A stretch of DNA of 64,000 nucleotides from Collybiopsis luxurians FD-317 M1 (taxonomy: Eukaryota > Basidiomycota > Agaricomycetes > Agaricales > Omphalotaceae), in assembly GCA_000827265.1 (NCBI GenBank), contig KN834751.1, positions 626,113-690,112 on the forward strand, in the 5' to 3' direction. Below the pieces are notes generated by a model. It was given only the letters and a program-made list of their open reading frames with translations, ran no database searches and was not told the origin of the DNA. Below are positions 1-12,805 of the stretch, one piece after another (position 1 is the stretch's first letter; every line of letters starts with the position of its first letter). The position numbers were made by a program, and so were the translations under genes.

Positions 1-6
1 GAAGAA

Positions 7-1770
7 TTAAAGAAACTGAGAAATTTTTGCAGCTAAGCTCTGGATATCGATTTTCTGTAATCCGTTTATCTTCACGTCTACCTGTCCGAATCGGTCATCT
101 CTTTCGTTCCTTTTCACCGTCACCAGATGTCTCCTAGACCGCTCGAACCGAACCCAGTAAGCAGGACGTCCAGGCCCCATTACGCGATCCTGCTCTCCCA
201 TACAAAGCACAAGCAGGTGAACACCTTTCCTAGCTAATTCTCTCTGCGATACCTCCTCCCAAACCTTCAGAGCAAAGGCTTCGTTAGCTTTACCATAACA
301 TTCTCCCATTTTCGAACCCTCGCAATTGACTTTAGGTTCATCATCAGATATGTTTTGCTTCAACTGCTTAAAAAATGGCTGCAAACCTTCTGAGTAGTAC
401 GCCAGACCAAGATCCATGTGGATCGTCAATTCCCTAAGATTGATGAACCGATGAAGATTGGCATAATAGGCCCGTTCTCGCTCCATATCCAATGTCCTAT
501 CTATGTCCAGTCCGAGACTGGTCAATTCTGAACAACTATTACGAATGTTATCGAGCTCTTCGAGGGTAAGACATACACGCATCGACTCCTTGTGAGCAGA
601 TTCCGCTTGATGAAGAGACAAAGTCTTCAGGGAAGTGCTGTGGTGAAGAATGATAGCAGAAAGGATGGACGACCAAGGTCGGGAAGTATCCAACGCGACA
701 GACAGGGATTCCAACGGAGACAAAGAAGCGAGGAAAGCCTGGAAAGCTGTTATCTGTTGGTCTTGTGCATAAAGCCTGATGTCCAGGTGTCTGAGCGAAG
801 AGAGCTGGAAAGCTGGATCTTCAGCTGCAAGAAACATCAAATCGGATGTCGGCTCAGTCTTCTTCAATGTTACGAGCTGACCCAGATCGATGTAGGTGGC
901 AAGGTCCTTCAAAACAGCGGTTTCACCAAAATTCATTTCTAGGGACTTGATGGCCTTGCGCCTGGGTTGATCAACCTTGAATTTTCGCCTTTCTGCATCC
1001 CGGATCTCCAAATCTCCCTGCGAGAATCCGTATACAACGCAACTACTGGCAAGGTTGGAAATTCTGGAGATAGACTCCAAGTTGGGCGAAAGTTTCACAA
1101 TACGGTCAAATGCCTGGAGACGATAGTCGGGTCTACGACTTTCACCAATGACGAAGTGCCCTTGAAGCGAACGAAGACAAGGAGAGTTCGCCAATGCTTC
1201 CTCTGCAGGATCGCCAAATACCCTGCCTTCGGGGATCCTAGTCCAATTTCGAATGTGGAGATGAGTAGTAGGATGGTAAGAATGAAGAGTGTCTAGGATT
1301 ATGGTAGGCATTTGTTCGTCGCAGTCAAATGTGAACGACGCAAGATGCGGAACCCGTCTCAGCATTTGAATAAGCGAATCCCATTTGTCTGGAGCCTCGT
1401 CAGACCCGTCTCTGTTATATCTCCAGGAGCCAGCGGAGCTTTTAGTGGTGATTTCGCGTATGAATGTAAAAATAACCGAATTAAAGTCTTCCTTGAGCCA
1501 CGATTCGACTCGAGCCATAGTTTCTGCCTTCTGATCACCGTCCGTATAATCCAAGACACAAGAGCGATGTAGTACCGGCAAAGTAGCATTGTACAGGGTC
1601 CGATTGGTGCTCAACGTAGAGAAGAGCGAGTGTCTAGAGACATCATGCAACTAACATTATTCTGAATCAGGTTTGATTGAAATATGGCGGCTAGAAAGAC
1701 GCACAATCAGCAGGATGGTATAGAGAATATCGATATTCAGTTTGTCCAAAGTGAGATTCTGGGAGGACAT
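7..1770 (-). CDS. F-box family protein, copy A (2 exons, 569 aa)
   Basis: Exon 1 is 1705-1770 (22 codons starting MSSQNLTLDKLN) and exon 2 is 7-1650. The intron begins GTGCGT and ends TTAG. Joining the exons puts LNIDILYTILLI directly before LHDVSRHSLFSTLS, which reads as an F-box-like motif followed by a long leucine-rich C-terminal part (regular LxxLxxLxL segments such as LSSLRHLDIRL). F-box proteins normally link a target to Skp1-Cullin ubiquitin ligases; the target here is unknown and that role is inferred. It is one of five long copies in the window (A-E). In the middle it lacks a short WGEDxENAQNEL insert that B and C have, and there it resembles copy E most. The family assignment as F-box-like is good; the exact subfamily is not recognised. 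Confidence 0.8.
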
Positions 1771-2829
1771 GGTAGTGCTGTGAGAGTGCGAAGCTCTTGC
1801 TCTGTTTTTTATGATCGCTGAATACTGCGTTACTGTGCTCAAGGAAGCCATTTAAACGATTCCAAAGTCCAGGCTGCCTCCCGAGTTCGGCAGAGGAGCA
1901 CAGCAAGGTCGGGGCAAACTCCGAAATAGCTCTAAGGAGAGTGAAAGCCGTCCCTGCGCTGGGTGCCTATTTCTCAGGCCATCATGGTGTTTAGCAATTA
2001 ACTCGGAAGGCTGGTATCCAGGAGTCGGATCAGAGAACACTTGCATGTTTCTAATGATACGAGAACTGATTCACAATTATAAGAAGGGAACTATGACTGA
2101 CTGCAGATCGTAGATGAACGTACATGTACCTACATGGTCTCGAGCAGCTACTGCGCCGAGGTAATGACAGATCTTGGACGCTTCTTGCAGTTCATCTTGT
2201 ACGCAAAAGTCCGCGAAATCAAAGGTATCAGAGCTGACAGAATTGATATCTTCAAAAGGCTTGGTAGTACGTTATTTTGATACTGCGCATAATACTGCTG
2301 CGAGAAAAGTATTGAGAGCGAAACCTCATTTCCCCATTTATCTATTTGCCGATTTCGTGCAGATATATTGGGTCTTCCTATCCACTGAGCCAAGATGGAT
2401 TTGAAAGATTTGGATACTGATTTTCAAGAAGCGCAAAGAGGTTAAAGCTTACAGGTAGAGCAAGGAGCCAGCAAGGATACATACCAAGGTATGAGACGTG
2501 TCTCTGTAATATTACTGGTAAATCTGAAGAAGCCTCACCTTCAGGGCAAGCAAGCGGATGAGAAGTACTGTACTGATCGCGTCTCAATGCGTCGCGGACA
2601 TGAAGCGGAGTGGATGGAAGCAGTCAATGAATCGCGGGAACCTGCCCGCACAATCCCTGCAGCATTCAAACTGCGATCATTCTCCGTTTCCGCGAGCTTG
2701 TTCGGAATTTTGCTTACCTTACACCTATCAGTAATCGTAACAGGGAGAGCATCCAGGAGCAGTCTTTCTCAGTAAACCCAATAACCATTGACAAATATAA
2801 TTTTTAGCGCCGAAAATTGATCCCCCGTA
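1771..2829. other. Intergenic: F-box A promoter side to U6 flank
   Basis: No gene could be supported. It contains the F-box A upstream region and the 5' flank of the U6 gene. Short open frames here have no recognisable motif. Confidence 0.5.
1850..1862. promoter_or_regulatory. Conserved motif ATTTAAACGATTC upstream of F-box A
   Basis: The same 13 bases occur upstream of F-box genes A, B and C, about 80, 43 and 96 bp before their start codons. It could be a shared promoter element or simply the edge of the duplicated block. Confidence 0.35.
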
Positions 2830-2885
2830 AACTGTCTACAATCAATTTCTTGATGTCGATACCGTTTCCTGACCATCTGTTCATT

Positions 2886-3005
2886 GTCCCCTTCGGGGTG
2901 ACATACGAAAATATTGGAACGATACAGAGAAGATTAGCATGGCCCCTGCACAAGGATGACACGCTTTTCCAGAGTGGCAGTTCTACGGAACTCAATATTT
3001 ATTTT
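2886..3005 (+). ncRNA. U6: U6 spliceosomal snRNA, copy 1
   Basis: The 5' stem-loop CCCC-TTCG-GGGG is followed by ATTGGAACGATACAGAGAAG (ACAGAGA box at 2924-2930), TTAGCATGGCCCCTGC and CAAGGATGACACGC, the conserved U6 core including the AGC triad and internal stem-loop. U6 forms the catalytic centre of the spliceosome. The 3' end differs from the usual U6 tail: after GACACGC it reads TTTTCC and then a perfect AGTTC-TACG-GAACT hairpin. A T4 run (2965-2968) lies inside the transcript and another (3002-3005) could be the Pol III terminator. The second copy at 50123-50242 is identical through this odd 3' part, so the divergence is not a random break. Confidence 0.88.
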
Positions 3006-3347
3006 GTTTTTATTTTACTTATGGAGTTTGAGTATTATATTTTCGAGCAATTTTTTGGCCCGATTAGTCTCAAAAGCACTTTAACATTTCTGCCTTTACT
3101 GTCTTTCTACCCCCTTTACCCTGCATAGAGTCGCAGTTGGACAGAACTCCATCTTGATTTTTTCTGTGATTAACATAAGACCATACGATTTTTACTTCTT
3201 CCAGTTCAGATGCTGGTCAGTACTCAAGTCCTCAAACACTCCGCTACTATCCCGACGTTCCCTTGCACCGTGATGATTCCTCACACCTCTCTTCCCTCGA
3301 CGTATCTCCACGCCCGCCCAAGCCACATCTCTCCCGGCCTTCATAGT

Positions 3348-4707
<1,360 letters not shown>

Positions 4708-4742
4708 GTCTCAAAGCACACCAATGGCCCCAAAGGGATTCC

Positions 4743-4749
4743 CTTTATA
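4743..4749 (-). promoter_or_regulatory. TATA box of OYE copy 1
   Basis: TATAAAG on the minus strand, about 36 bp upstream of the ATG. The same GTATAAAGGGAA context precedes OYE copy 2, so it is retained in both arms. Confidence 0.55.
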
Positions 4750-5184
4750 CACCCAGCGTATCGGGTGAATGTTCTCCCAGGAGTAAAAGTCATAATTTCT
4801 CGAGAATCGACAACATTCATTCCAGTTTCGTCAAGATCTTTCATGGATCGTACTGTCATTCCTAAATAGTCTATACCATTTATATCAAATGCATGTTCCC
4901 AACTATTAGCTCCCCGGTAGGCTGAGAGGGACTGGGTGTACACGCGTCCATGAGACTACTTATCCCAAAACGAACGAAACCGTGTCCACTTCTGCGCGAA
5001 ATCAATCGTCGCAATCGAAGAAACGGATTAGCACTGTCGGTCTTCCTTCCTGGGAGAGCGGCATTTCTCCTGTTCCCACTTGAGCTTGTCGGTAACAGAG
5101 TATACGTAGATCTAGCCTAAAAGCATGAATCGTCATTCTAAACAACTGAAAAGCACACATACTGTATCAGGGTCAACCAGACCT

Positions 5185-6160
5185 TCAAGTAATAAAAATC
5201 CCGTCATTCCAAGACCCATTTGACTCCTCCAGCTTCTCATTCCCTTTGAACACGACGTGACCCGCATCCCGAGCGAAGAGAGGTGGAAGGCGCGGAGGGA
5301 TAGGTTTTTTCTTCTCTGGCCTCTTCCGCTTCTTGTTGACATTGTGATTTCCCGAGTTCCTCTCTGTCTCCTGCCCCTTCCCTTTTCCCTTATCCTTCCG
5401 TTCAGGCTCCTCAGCGGCAGGACCTCCCTCTTCAGTTTGAGGAGGTTGACGTACTACATCGTCGGTTTGCATTGGCTGAGTCTCAACCTGATCCCGAATC
5501 TCTTCTCCCACTCTTTGTTCCGCTCCAGATCGCGCTTGCGCTTGCGCTTCTTGTCCTGGAGCCAAAATCGGGGCAGCAGGAATCCGCAGAGAGTGTTTAC
5601 ACGTCATACAAGTGTATACCATGACATGTCCATGTGATGGAAGTCCTACAGAGTGAGAGGGGCCGCAATTATCAATGTCAGTCTGAATCTCCATTGTTCA
5701 AGATCAAATTGGAACGCACTCTTTGTCCTTATACTCGCAGTAGACCCAGGAATAAGAACCGTATTACATGCTTTACATAGTGTGCGTTTAACTGAGGGAT
5801 CTCTAAGTGGAGTTTTTGATAAGCAAATCTTTCAATGAGAACAGTATCGAAAAACTAACATGGTACTCACAATTGAACAGTAGTCCTCGTCCCAACAGTT
5901 TTCAAAGTTTCGATATAATTCCTCGAGAGGTCATTGAGTTTTACAATTTTCTTTCTTCTCTTATTCATAGTCTTCGATTGCGAATCGTCTTGGTTATTGG
6001 CCGGTAAGGATAACGTGGACTCGGACTTGGAGAAGGTCGTCGTCGAATGGATATTGTTGAGATATACACTGGCTTGGTATAAAAAGTTTAATCGCTGAAT
6101 CACATCCTGGTTCGAGACGCTACTGGGATTGGGGACGTCGCTCTTTTGTTTTTTGCCCAT
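5185..6160 (-). CDS. RPR2: RNase P protein subunit Rpr2/Rpp21 (277 aa), intact copy
   Basis: Three exons: 5871-6160, 5720-5802 and 5185-5645, summing to 278 codons. Rpr2/Rpp21 is a zinc-ribbon subunit of nuclear RNase P, which removes 5' leaders of pre-tRNAs. The protein starts MGKKQKSDVPNPSS, has the N-terminal helical segment QRLNFLYQASVYL, then LSRNYIETLKT, and then the zinc ribbon KRTLCKACNTVLIPG ... YTCMTCKHSLRIP with two CxxC pairs; exon 2 to exon 3 splicing is needed to join the two halves. A low-complexity Lys/Glu/Pro C-terminal tail follows, as is common in fungal members. It is the apparent functional copy; the relative at 43587-44573 is broken. Confidence 0.85.
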
Positions 6161-6588
6161 GAATGGTCATGAAGATGTAAGCTTAAGCAGGAATGATGAT
6201 CGTGGCGGTTTGTGATAAATCCCAACTTATCTAAGTACTAGCAACGAGTCCAAATTCCTTCGTCACACTTCTGCATTTTACTCCTGTGATTCCGACGCCA
6301 GCGACATTGGTGGCAAGTCGCAGTGAAGGGGCTCATAAAAGGACACTGAGAACTAGCAGTGGCCATTATCAGAACGCTGAATACCAGTGATTTATCTACT
6401 TTCAGGATTGGTAGGCTCGTCGAACACGATGTTTTCTACAGTAAATCACGTCCGAAAATGGCTCTACGGGCCAGCGACCCGCACGAGCATCCGCAGACAT
6501 GATGGAGGGAATTGCAGAAGGACAGTGATCCAGGATCATCCAGTATTCCGAAGTGGGTCAAAGTAACTACAGGAGCGCTAGAGTCACC
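6161..6588. other. Intergenic between RPR2 and F-box B
   Basis: The first 75 bases upstream of RPR2 match the flank of the RPR2 pseudogene in the right arm; beyond about 6235 the similarity is lost. No gene seen. Confidence 0.5.
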
Positions 6589-8347
6589 TCAATGCGATCG
6601 TGCAATGATCGTCACGTCAACCTCGTCAAGCCGGTCATCTCTCTCGTTCCTTTGCACCGTCACCCGCTGTCTCCTCGACTGCTCAGCCCGAACCCAGTCA
6701 GCAGGAAGTCCATGTCCTATTTCCCGGTTCTGCTCCCCCATACAAAGCACAAGCAATTGAACACCTTTCCTGGATGAATTTCTCTGTGATACTTCCTCCC
6801 ACACCTGCCTAGCAAAAGCCTCATCCGCTTCACGATAACATTCCTTTCTCTGACGGTGGCGAATGATGTCGGGATCATCATCAGATATTTCTTTTTTCAG
6901 CTGTTTCCAAAATAGCTGCCTGTTTTCTGCATGGTACGCTAGACCAAGATCCATGTGAATTGTCAATTCTCGAAGATTAATGGATCGACGGAGAATAGCA
7001 TAATAGGCCCGTTCTTGTTCCTTGTCCAGTGTCCTATCTATGTCTAATGCAAAGCTAGTCAACTCCGAGTAGTTGTTGCAAATATCGTTGACCTCTTCAA
7101 GAGTAAGGCATACACGCATTGACTCCTTGCTAGGGGATTCCTTTTGATGAAGAGACAAGGTCTTCAGGGAAGTGCTGTGGTGAAGAAGGATAGTAGAAAG
7201 GATGGACGACCAAGGTCGGGAGGTATCCAACACGACGGACAAGGATTGCAATGGTGACAGAGAGGTAAGGAAAAGCTTGAAAGCCCTTGTCAGCTCGTTT
7301 TGAGCGTTCTCTCCGTCTTCACCCCAAACCTGTGCGTGAAGCTTGACATCAAGGTGTGCAAGCGAAGAGAGCCGAAAAGCTGACTCTTCAGCTGCGAGGA
7401 ACATAAAGTCGGACGCCAACCGAATGCTCTTCAGTGTTGCGAGTTGACCCAGATCGATGTAGGTGTCAAGGTCCTTCAAAACAGCAGCATCACCGAAATT
7501 CATTTCCAGCGACTTGATGACCTTACGTCTAGGCCCATCCACCTTGAATTTTCGCATTTCTGCATCCCGAATCTCCCACTCTCCTGGCGAAAATCCGTAT
7601 ACAACGCAACCACCTGCAGAGCGGGAAGTTTTGGAGATAGACTCCAGGTTAGGCGAGAGTTTCACGATACGGTTAAATGCTGAAAAACGATAGTCTGCAT
7701 CAGGACTTCCCCCAGTGATAAAATGTCCATGAAGTGAACGAAGGCAAGAAGAGTTTGCTAACGCTTCCTCTGCAGGATCACCAAATACCCTGTCTTCGGC
7801 AGTCCTAGTCCAGTTCCGAATGTGTAGATGCGTAGTTGGATGATGAGAATGAAGAGTGTCTAGGATGATGATAGGCATTTGCTCGTGGCAGTCAAAAGTG
7901 AACGACGCAAGATTCGGAATCCGGATTAGTAGTTGAACGAGCGAATCCCATTTATGGGTCCCTGAAGCCTCGTCAAGCTTATCCCTGTAACGAAGTTGCC
8001 AGTAGTCAAGGGTGTCCTTAACGGTGAGATCACGCATGAATGTAAAAATAACCGAATCAAAGCCATCTTTGAGCCACGATTCGACTCGAGCCATGGATTC
8101 TGCTTGCTTATCACCAGGTGTATAATCCAAGGCACACGAGCGATGTAGTACTGGCAAAGTAGCACTGTACAGGGTCCGATTGGTGCTCAACGTAGAGAAG
8201 AGCGAGTGTCTAGAGACATCATGCAACTAACATTATTTTAAATCAAGTTTTGATCAAAATATAGCCGTTAGAAAAACGCACAATCAGCAGGATGGTGTAG
8301 AGAATGTCGATGTTCAGTTTGTCCAAAGTGAGATTCTGGGAGGACAT
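6589..8347 (-). CDS. F-box family protein, copy B (2 exons, 567 aa)
   Basis: Exon 1 8282-8347 and exon 2 6589-8226 join over a GTGCGT...TTAG intron at the same place as in copy A. The N-terminus is again an F-box-like motif (LNIDILYTILLI then LHDVSRHSLFSTLS), followed by leucine-rich segments to a conserved tail with RVTVQRNERDDRLDEVDV. It carries the WGEDGENAQNEL insert in the middle that C also has. It is arranged head-to-tail with copy C, which suggests tandem duplication. The target protein is unknown. Confidence 0.8.
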
Positions 8348-8389
8348 GGGTAGTGTTATGAGAGTGCGAGGCTGTTGCTCTAGCTACCC

Positions 8390-8402
8390 ATTTAAACGAT
8401 TC
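8390..8402. promoter_or_regulatory. Conserved motif ATTTAAACGATTC upstream of F-box B
   Basis: Same 13-mer as upstream of copies A and C; here about 43 bp before the start codon. Confidence 0.35.
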
Positions 8403-8442
8403 TAAGGTCTAGGTGGCCTCCTGATTATCAGAGCTCGGCAGA

Positions 8443-8463
8443 GGAAGGAAGGAAGGAAGGAAG
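8443..8463 (+). repeat. GGAA microsatellite
   Basis: About five consecutive GGAA units in the F-box B upstream region. Copies A and C do not have it at this place. Confidence 0.85.
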
Positions 8464-8879
8464 TGTATTAAACGGCACGGTGGCTCCAAGAAGTGTGAAA
8501 GCCGTACTTGCGTTGGATAATCAGTACTCAGGTAATGATCAACTTGGAATTGAAAGCTGAGCGCTGAATATATTCTTCCAAACGCCTTCTTTGATCACGT
8601 TGTTCGCATAACCGCTGGCTAACAAGTTCAAAATGAGCAGTCTCGCGCCTGCGATCGCTCGAAATTCGACCCCGGCGTATCAGTTCTTGGACCTAAGCCT
8701 AAGTCTTATACTTATATAAGTACCTTACCTTACCTATACGTAGGCGTTCAACTTCCTTTTCAAGAATCTTAGCCGCTGGCGCTATGTACAGCACACAATA
8801 TCATAAACCAAAGCAGCTCGGTATACATACATTCTGTTCACGAAAAGTTTTATCTTCGGGAATAACATACAATGATACA

Positions 8880-10632
8880 TCACTCAGCGTCAATCGTTAT
8901 GTCCACTTGCCCGAACCGGTCATCCCTCTCGCACCTGCATACCGTTACCTGCTGTCTCCTCGACTGCTCATTCAGGACCCAGCCAGCAGGATATCCATGC
9001 CCTATCTCCCGATCTTGCTCTCCCATATTAAGCAAAAGTAGTTCAAGACCTTTCCCAGCTGATCCTGTCTGTGAAACCTCCTCCCACACCTTCAAAGCAA
9101 AGGCTTCATCGGCTTTACAGTAACATTCCATTCTCTGGTGGTGGCGAATGATTTCGGGGTCATCGTCGGATATCTCATCCGACAGCTGTTTCCAAAATAG
9201 CTGCTGACCATCTTCATGGTATGCCAAACCAAGATCCATATGGATCGTCAATTCTAGAAGGTTGGTGAACCGAGAGAGTATGGCGTAATATGCGCGTTCT
9301 CGCTCCATATCCAAAGTCCTATCTATGTCTAGAGTAAGATTGGTCAATTCTGGGCAGCTGTTGCAGATATCATCGAGCTCTTTGAGGGTAAGGCATGCAC
9401 GCATCGACTGCTTGCTAGCGGATTCCATTTGATGAAGAGACAAAGCCTTCAGGGAGGTGCTGTGGTGAAGAAGGATAATAGAGAGGATACCCGACCAAGG
9501 TCGGGAAGTATCCAACACGACGGACAAGGATTGCAACGGGGGCAGAGAGGTGAGGAAGACCTCGAAGGCCGTTGTCAGCTCGTTTTGCGCGTTCTCTCTG
9601 TCTTCACCCCAAGCCTGTGCGTGAAGCTTAACGTCAAGGTGTGTAAGCGAAGCGAGCCGGAAAGTTGGATTTTCAGCTGCAAGGTACATAAAGTCGGACG
9701 TCAGCTGGATGTTTTTCAATGTTGCGAGTTGACCCAGATCGCTGTAAGTGCCAAGGTCCTTCAAAGCAGCGGCGTCACCGAAATCCATTTCCAGCGACTT
9801 GATGGCCTTACGTCTAGGCTCATCTACCTTGAATTTTCGCATTTCTGCATCCCGAATTTCCCATTCCTCCATGGAAAATCCGTGTACAACACAACCACCT
9901 GCAGAACGGGAAGTTTTGGAAATGAATTCCAAGTTGGGCGAGAGTCTGACGATGCGATCGAATGCTGCGAAACGATGGTCTGCATTAGGTCCCCCACCAG
10001 TAATAAAGTGTCCATGAAGTGAACGAAGACAAGGAGAGTTTGCCAACGCTTCTTCTGCAGGATCACCAAAAACCCTGCCCTTGGCAGTCCTAGTCCAGTT
10101 CTTGATGTGTAAATGCGTAGCAGGATGATAAGAATGAATGGCATCGAGGATGATGATAGGTAATTGCTCGTGACAGTCAAAAGTGAACGACGCAAGATGC
10201 GGAATTCGGGCTAGTAGCTGAATGAGCGAATTCCATTTGCTCATGTCCGGGGCCTTATCAGATACATCTGTGTCCTTGTATCGCCAGTAGTCAGGCGAAT
10301 CCTTGATGGTGATATCGCGCATGAATGAAAAAATAACGGAGTTAGGATCGTCCTTGAGCCAGGATTCAACGCGGGCCAAAGCAGCTGCTTGCTTATCGCC
10401 CGGTGTATAATCCAGGACACACGAGCGATGCAGTACAGGCAGGGTAGCATTGTACATGGCCCGATTCGCGTACAACATTGAGAACAGCGAGTGTCTAGAG
10501 ACATCATGCAACTAACAGTATTTGATGTGAAAGGTGGCCATACTAGATAGATGCAGAAAAACGCACGATCAGCAGAATAGAGTAGAGAATATCTACGTTC
10601 AATCTATCCAAAATAAGCTCCTGGGAAGACAT
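8880..10632 (-). CDS. F-box family protein, copy C (2 exons, 565 aa)
   Basis: Exon 1 10567-10632 (starts MSSQELILDRLNVDILYSIL) and exon 2 8880-10511, with the same conserved intron position. It has the same F-box-like N-terminus, leucine-rich body and tail as copies A and B. The C-terminal end reads RFGQVDITIDAE, differing from B and E. A TATAAAG box (10668-10674 on the minus strand) lies about 36 bp upstream of the start. Confidence 0.8.
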
Positions 10633-10727
10633 GGTAGTGTTATGCGAGCGCGAAGCGGTTGCTCTGGCTTTATAGTGGCTACTAAAAGCTGTGTTATTGT
10701 ACTTGAGGAAGTCATTTAAAAGAAGCT

Positions 10728-10740
10728 ATTTAAACGATTC
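10728..10740. promoter_or_regulatory. Conserved motif ATTTAAACGATTC upstream of F-box C
   Basis: Same 13-mer as upstream of copies A and B. A degenerate second version (CATTTAAAAG) lies just before it. Confidence 0.35.
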
Positions 10741-11278
10741 AAAGCCCCAGCTGAGTTCCCGTGCAGTGCCATCAGAGCTCGATAGAGAAACACAGCAATG
10801 TTCTGGTGAGAAGTAGGATGGTTCCCAACAACGCGCAGCTCTGCTCCCAGGCTACGGGTAGAAGCAGTGGGTAACAATCTCTCCTTCAATTTCTGGTCCC
10901 TGGCCTTTATCTGCCAAAAAATCTCCAAGGAACGGAAACCGAGCTCGCACTCAGTAGCACTATAGGTACGTTGTACGGCTAAAAAATTTCGCGCAACGGT
11001 TCGTTCAACAGTCAGCCCGGAAGGTTAACATTAAGTAGAACGTTACGGACGGATAATCGGGCGCTTAAGCTGTCAGTTCAGGCGCCCAACTTCCTTTCTA
11101 GTAATTCTTGTTCGAAAGAGCCGTTCTTCTATACCGCGACCTGCGCAGAAACAATATAATTTTATCTATTCCAGAGATCACAGTACATAACTGTGTTAAG
11201 CCTGATACGACATTCACGGATTAGTAACTACACCGAGCAAAGCGCTGCTTATGCGCTGTAACTCTGTCTCGTACATCC
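10741..11278. other. Intergenic upstream of F-box C and of the hydrolase gene
   Basis: Divergent promoter region between F-box C (minus) and the alpha/beta hydrolase (plus). No gene or RNA recognised. Similarity between the two arms and tandem copies ends around here. Confidence 0.4.
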
Positions 11279-12589
11279 ATGGTCGCTCTTGGTATCTCCT
11301 CCATTGTCTTTGAAACCCATGCAACTGGGCTCTCATTGCTGAATTCTGCCAAGTGTTATCGACCTCTAGGACGAGAAGTAGGCCATGACATTGACAGGGA
11401 AGGCCTGGTATTGATGATGGCTCACGGGACTGGATATCGTGCGTCTTTCGTTAACCTATTCGTTCATTATTTTTACAACTTCCCCTAAACAGACAAAGAA
11501 CATTGGGAACCGACTATTCAGTACCTATTTGATCTTGACCTTGAGTCCAAGACGACGTATGGGATCCGCGAATGTTGGGCCATAGATGTTCAGAATCACG
11601 GTGAAGCTGCAGTGTTGAATGAGCAAGTTACGAGGGAGACACCTGAGGCTTGGTGTATGTGTCCAATGTTTCATATCGTTGCTCGAATACTGATGGTTGT
11701 ACACAAGCGATTTGGGACTATGCGGACGCGTTCGCTACTCTCCGCAGAGATATCCTGGGTTCCAATTTGAGTTATCGTGATAACAAATTCGTGTTGATTG
11801 CTCATTCTGCTAGTGCTACTGGCGTGTAAGGTTTTCTCTATACGACTAGTGATCCTTGTACTAAGTATCCGCAGGATCCTAACGACAACATTCTTCCCCC
11901 TCCCTTCCCTCTCTTCCACATTCCACTCACTAATTCTCATCGAGCCCGCTATCGCACCAAATCCCTCGTTTATTGACCCTGCAAACCATACGCCGCTGTA
12001 TCGTCAAGTGACGAAAATGATGGCGTCGAGGAAAGATACATGGGCGTCAAAGGATGAAGCGAGGGAGTGGATGAAGAATCGGGTGCCGTGGGGAATGTGG
12101 GACGAGAGAGTACTGGATCTATATGTCGAGTTTGGGTTGGGGACGAGGAAAGACGGGAAGGGAGAAGTGACCTTGAGATGTGCGAAACAGACCGAAACGC
12201 TGGCGTATGAGAGAGGAATAAGACAGAGTTTGCCAGGGCTTTGGCAGTTGAATTTGCTGTGTAATGCGAATGCGCATGTGGGAGATGAGGCGGGCATGGG
12301 TAAGAACACGGATACTCCAAAGACGATAGTGGGGCAGCCGGCGCTGCCTATCCACATTGTTTGGGGAGATATCGATGATTTATTCTCGAGAGAAGTGAAA
12401 GATGCGCTAGAAGATGCTGAACAGGGGAGAGTGTTTACGTCTGTGAGGAGAGTAGAGGATGCGGGACATATGGTAGGTTTAGAGATTGCAAGGACAAGTA
12501 TTTTGCTGACTTGGTACTTAGATGGTGCAGATATCTCCGGAAGCTACTGCGCAAGCGTTGTGGAATATACTAGGGGAAACAAAGATTAA
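11279..12589 (+). CDS. Alpha/beta hydrolase, Lpx1-like (4 exons, 384 aa)
   Basis: Exons 11279-11438, 11493-11654, 11708-11825 and 11875-12589 sum to 385 codons. The oxyanion-hole segment LMMAHGTGYHKEHWEP and the nucleophile elbow LIAHSASAT (Ser141) identify the fold; the late VWGDIDDL (acid) and VEDAGHMV (histidine) fit the rest of the triad. The AHGTGxHKExWEPT pattern is typical of the fungal peroxisomal Lpx1-like lipase/hydrolase group, but there is no C-terminal SKL-type signal here (it ends RGNKD). The elbow has alanines where GxSxG glycines are usual, which makes the exact activity uncertain. The start codon is the first in-frame ATG giving the complete fold. Confidence 0.75.
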
Positions 12590-12624
12590 AAGTAGAATGT
12601 AGAATTGAATAAAAAATAAAATAT

Positions 12625-12695
12625 TCCGACACGGGGAATCGAACCCCGGGCTATCGCGTGAGAGGCGATAATGTTAGCCACTACACCATATCGGA
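12625..12695 (-). tRNA. tRNA-Glu (anticodon CUC)
   Basis: Reading the minus strand gives acceptor TCCGATA pairing with TGTCGGA, a D arm GGTGTAGTGGCTAAC, anticodon stem ATCGC/GCGAT with loop CTCTCAC (anticodon CTC), and a T arm CGGGGTTCGATTCCCCG. There is no intron. It lies in the 3' flank of the hydrolase gene and points against it. Confidence 0.95.
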
Positions 12696-12805
12696 GTGAC
12701 TGTAATGGGGTATACTGAGTTTATGTATTGATTACATAGTCATTGTCCCCGTCGTTGGCGCTGGTTCATTCTCTACTCCTTCCTTGACCTTTTCCTTGAT
12801 GCTTG

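Larger units (their letters stand above)
8348..8879. other. Intergenic between F-box B and F-box C
   Basis: Holds the promoter side of copy B and the 3' flank of copy C. GGCGTTCAACTTCCTTTTC near 8743 resembles GGCGCCCAACTTCCTTTC near 11082, upstream of copy C, so the tandem repeat unit probably includes this flank. Confidence 0.4.

Noticed and set aside
2804..2995. Open frame antisense to U6 copy 1 (and its twin at 50133-50405)
   Set aside because: It is simply the translation of the reverse strand of the snRNA gene; it appears in both arms because U6 is duplicated.
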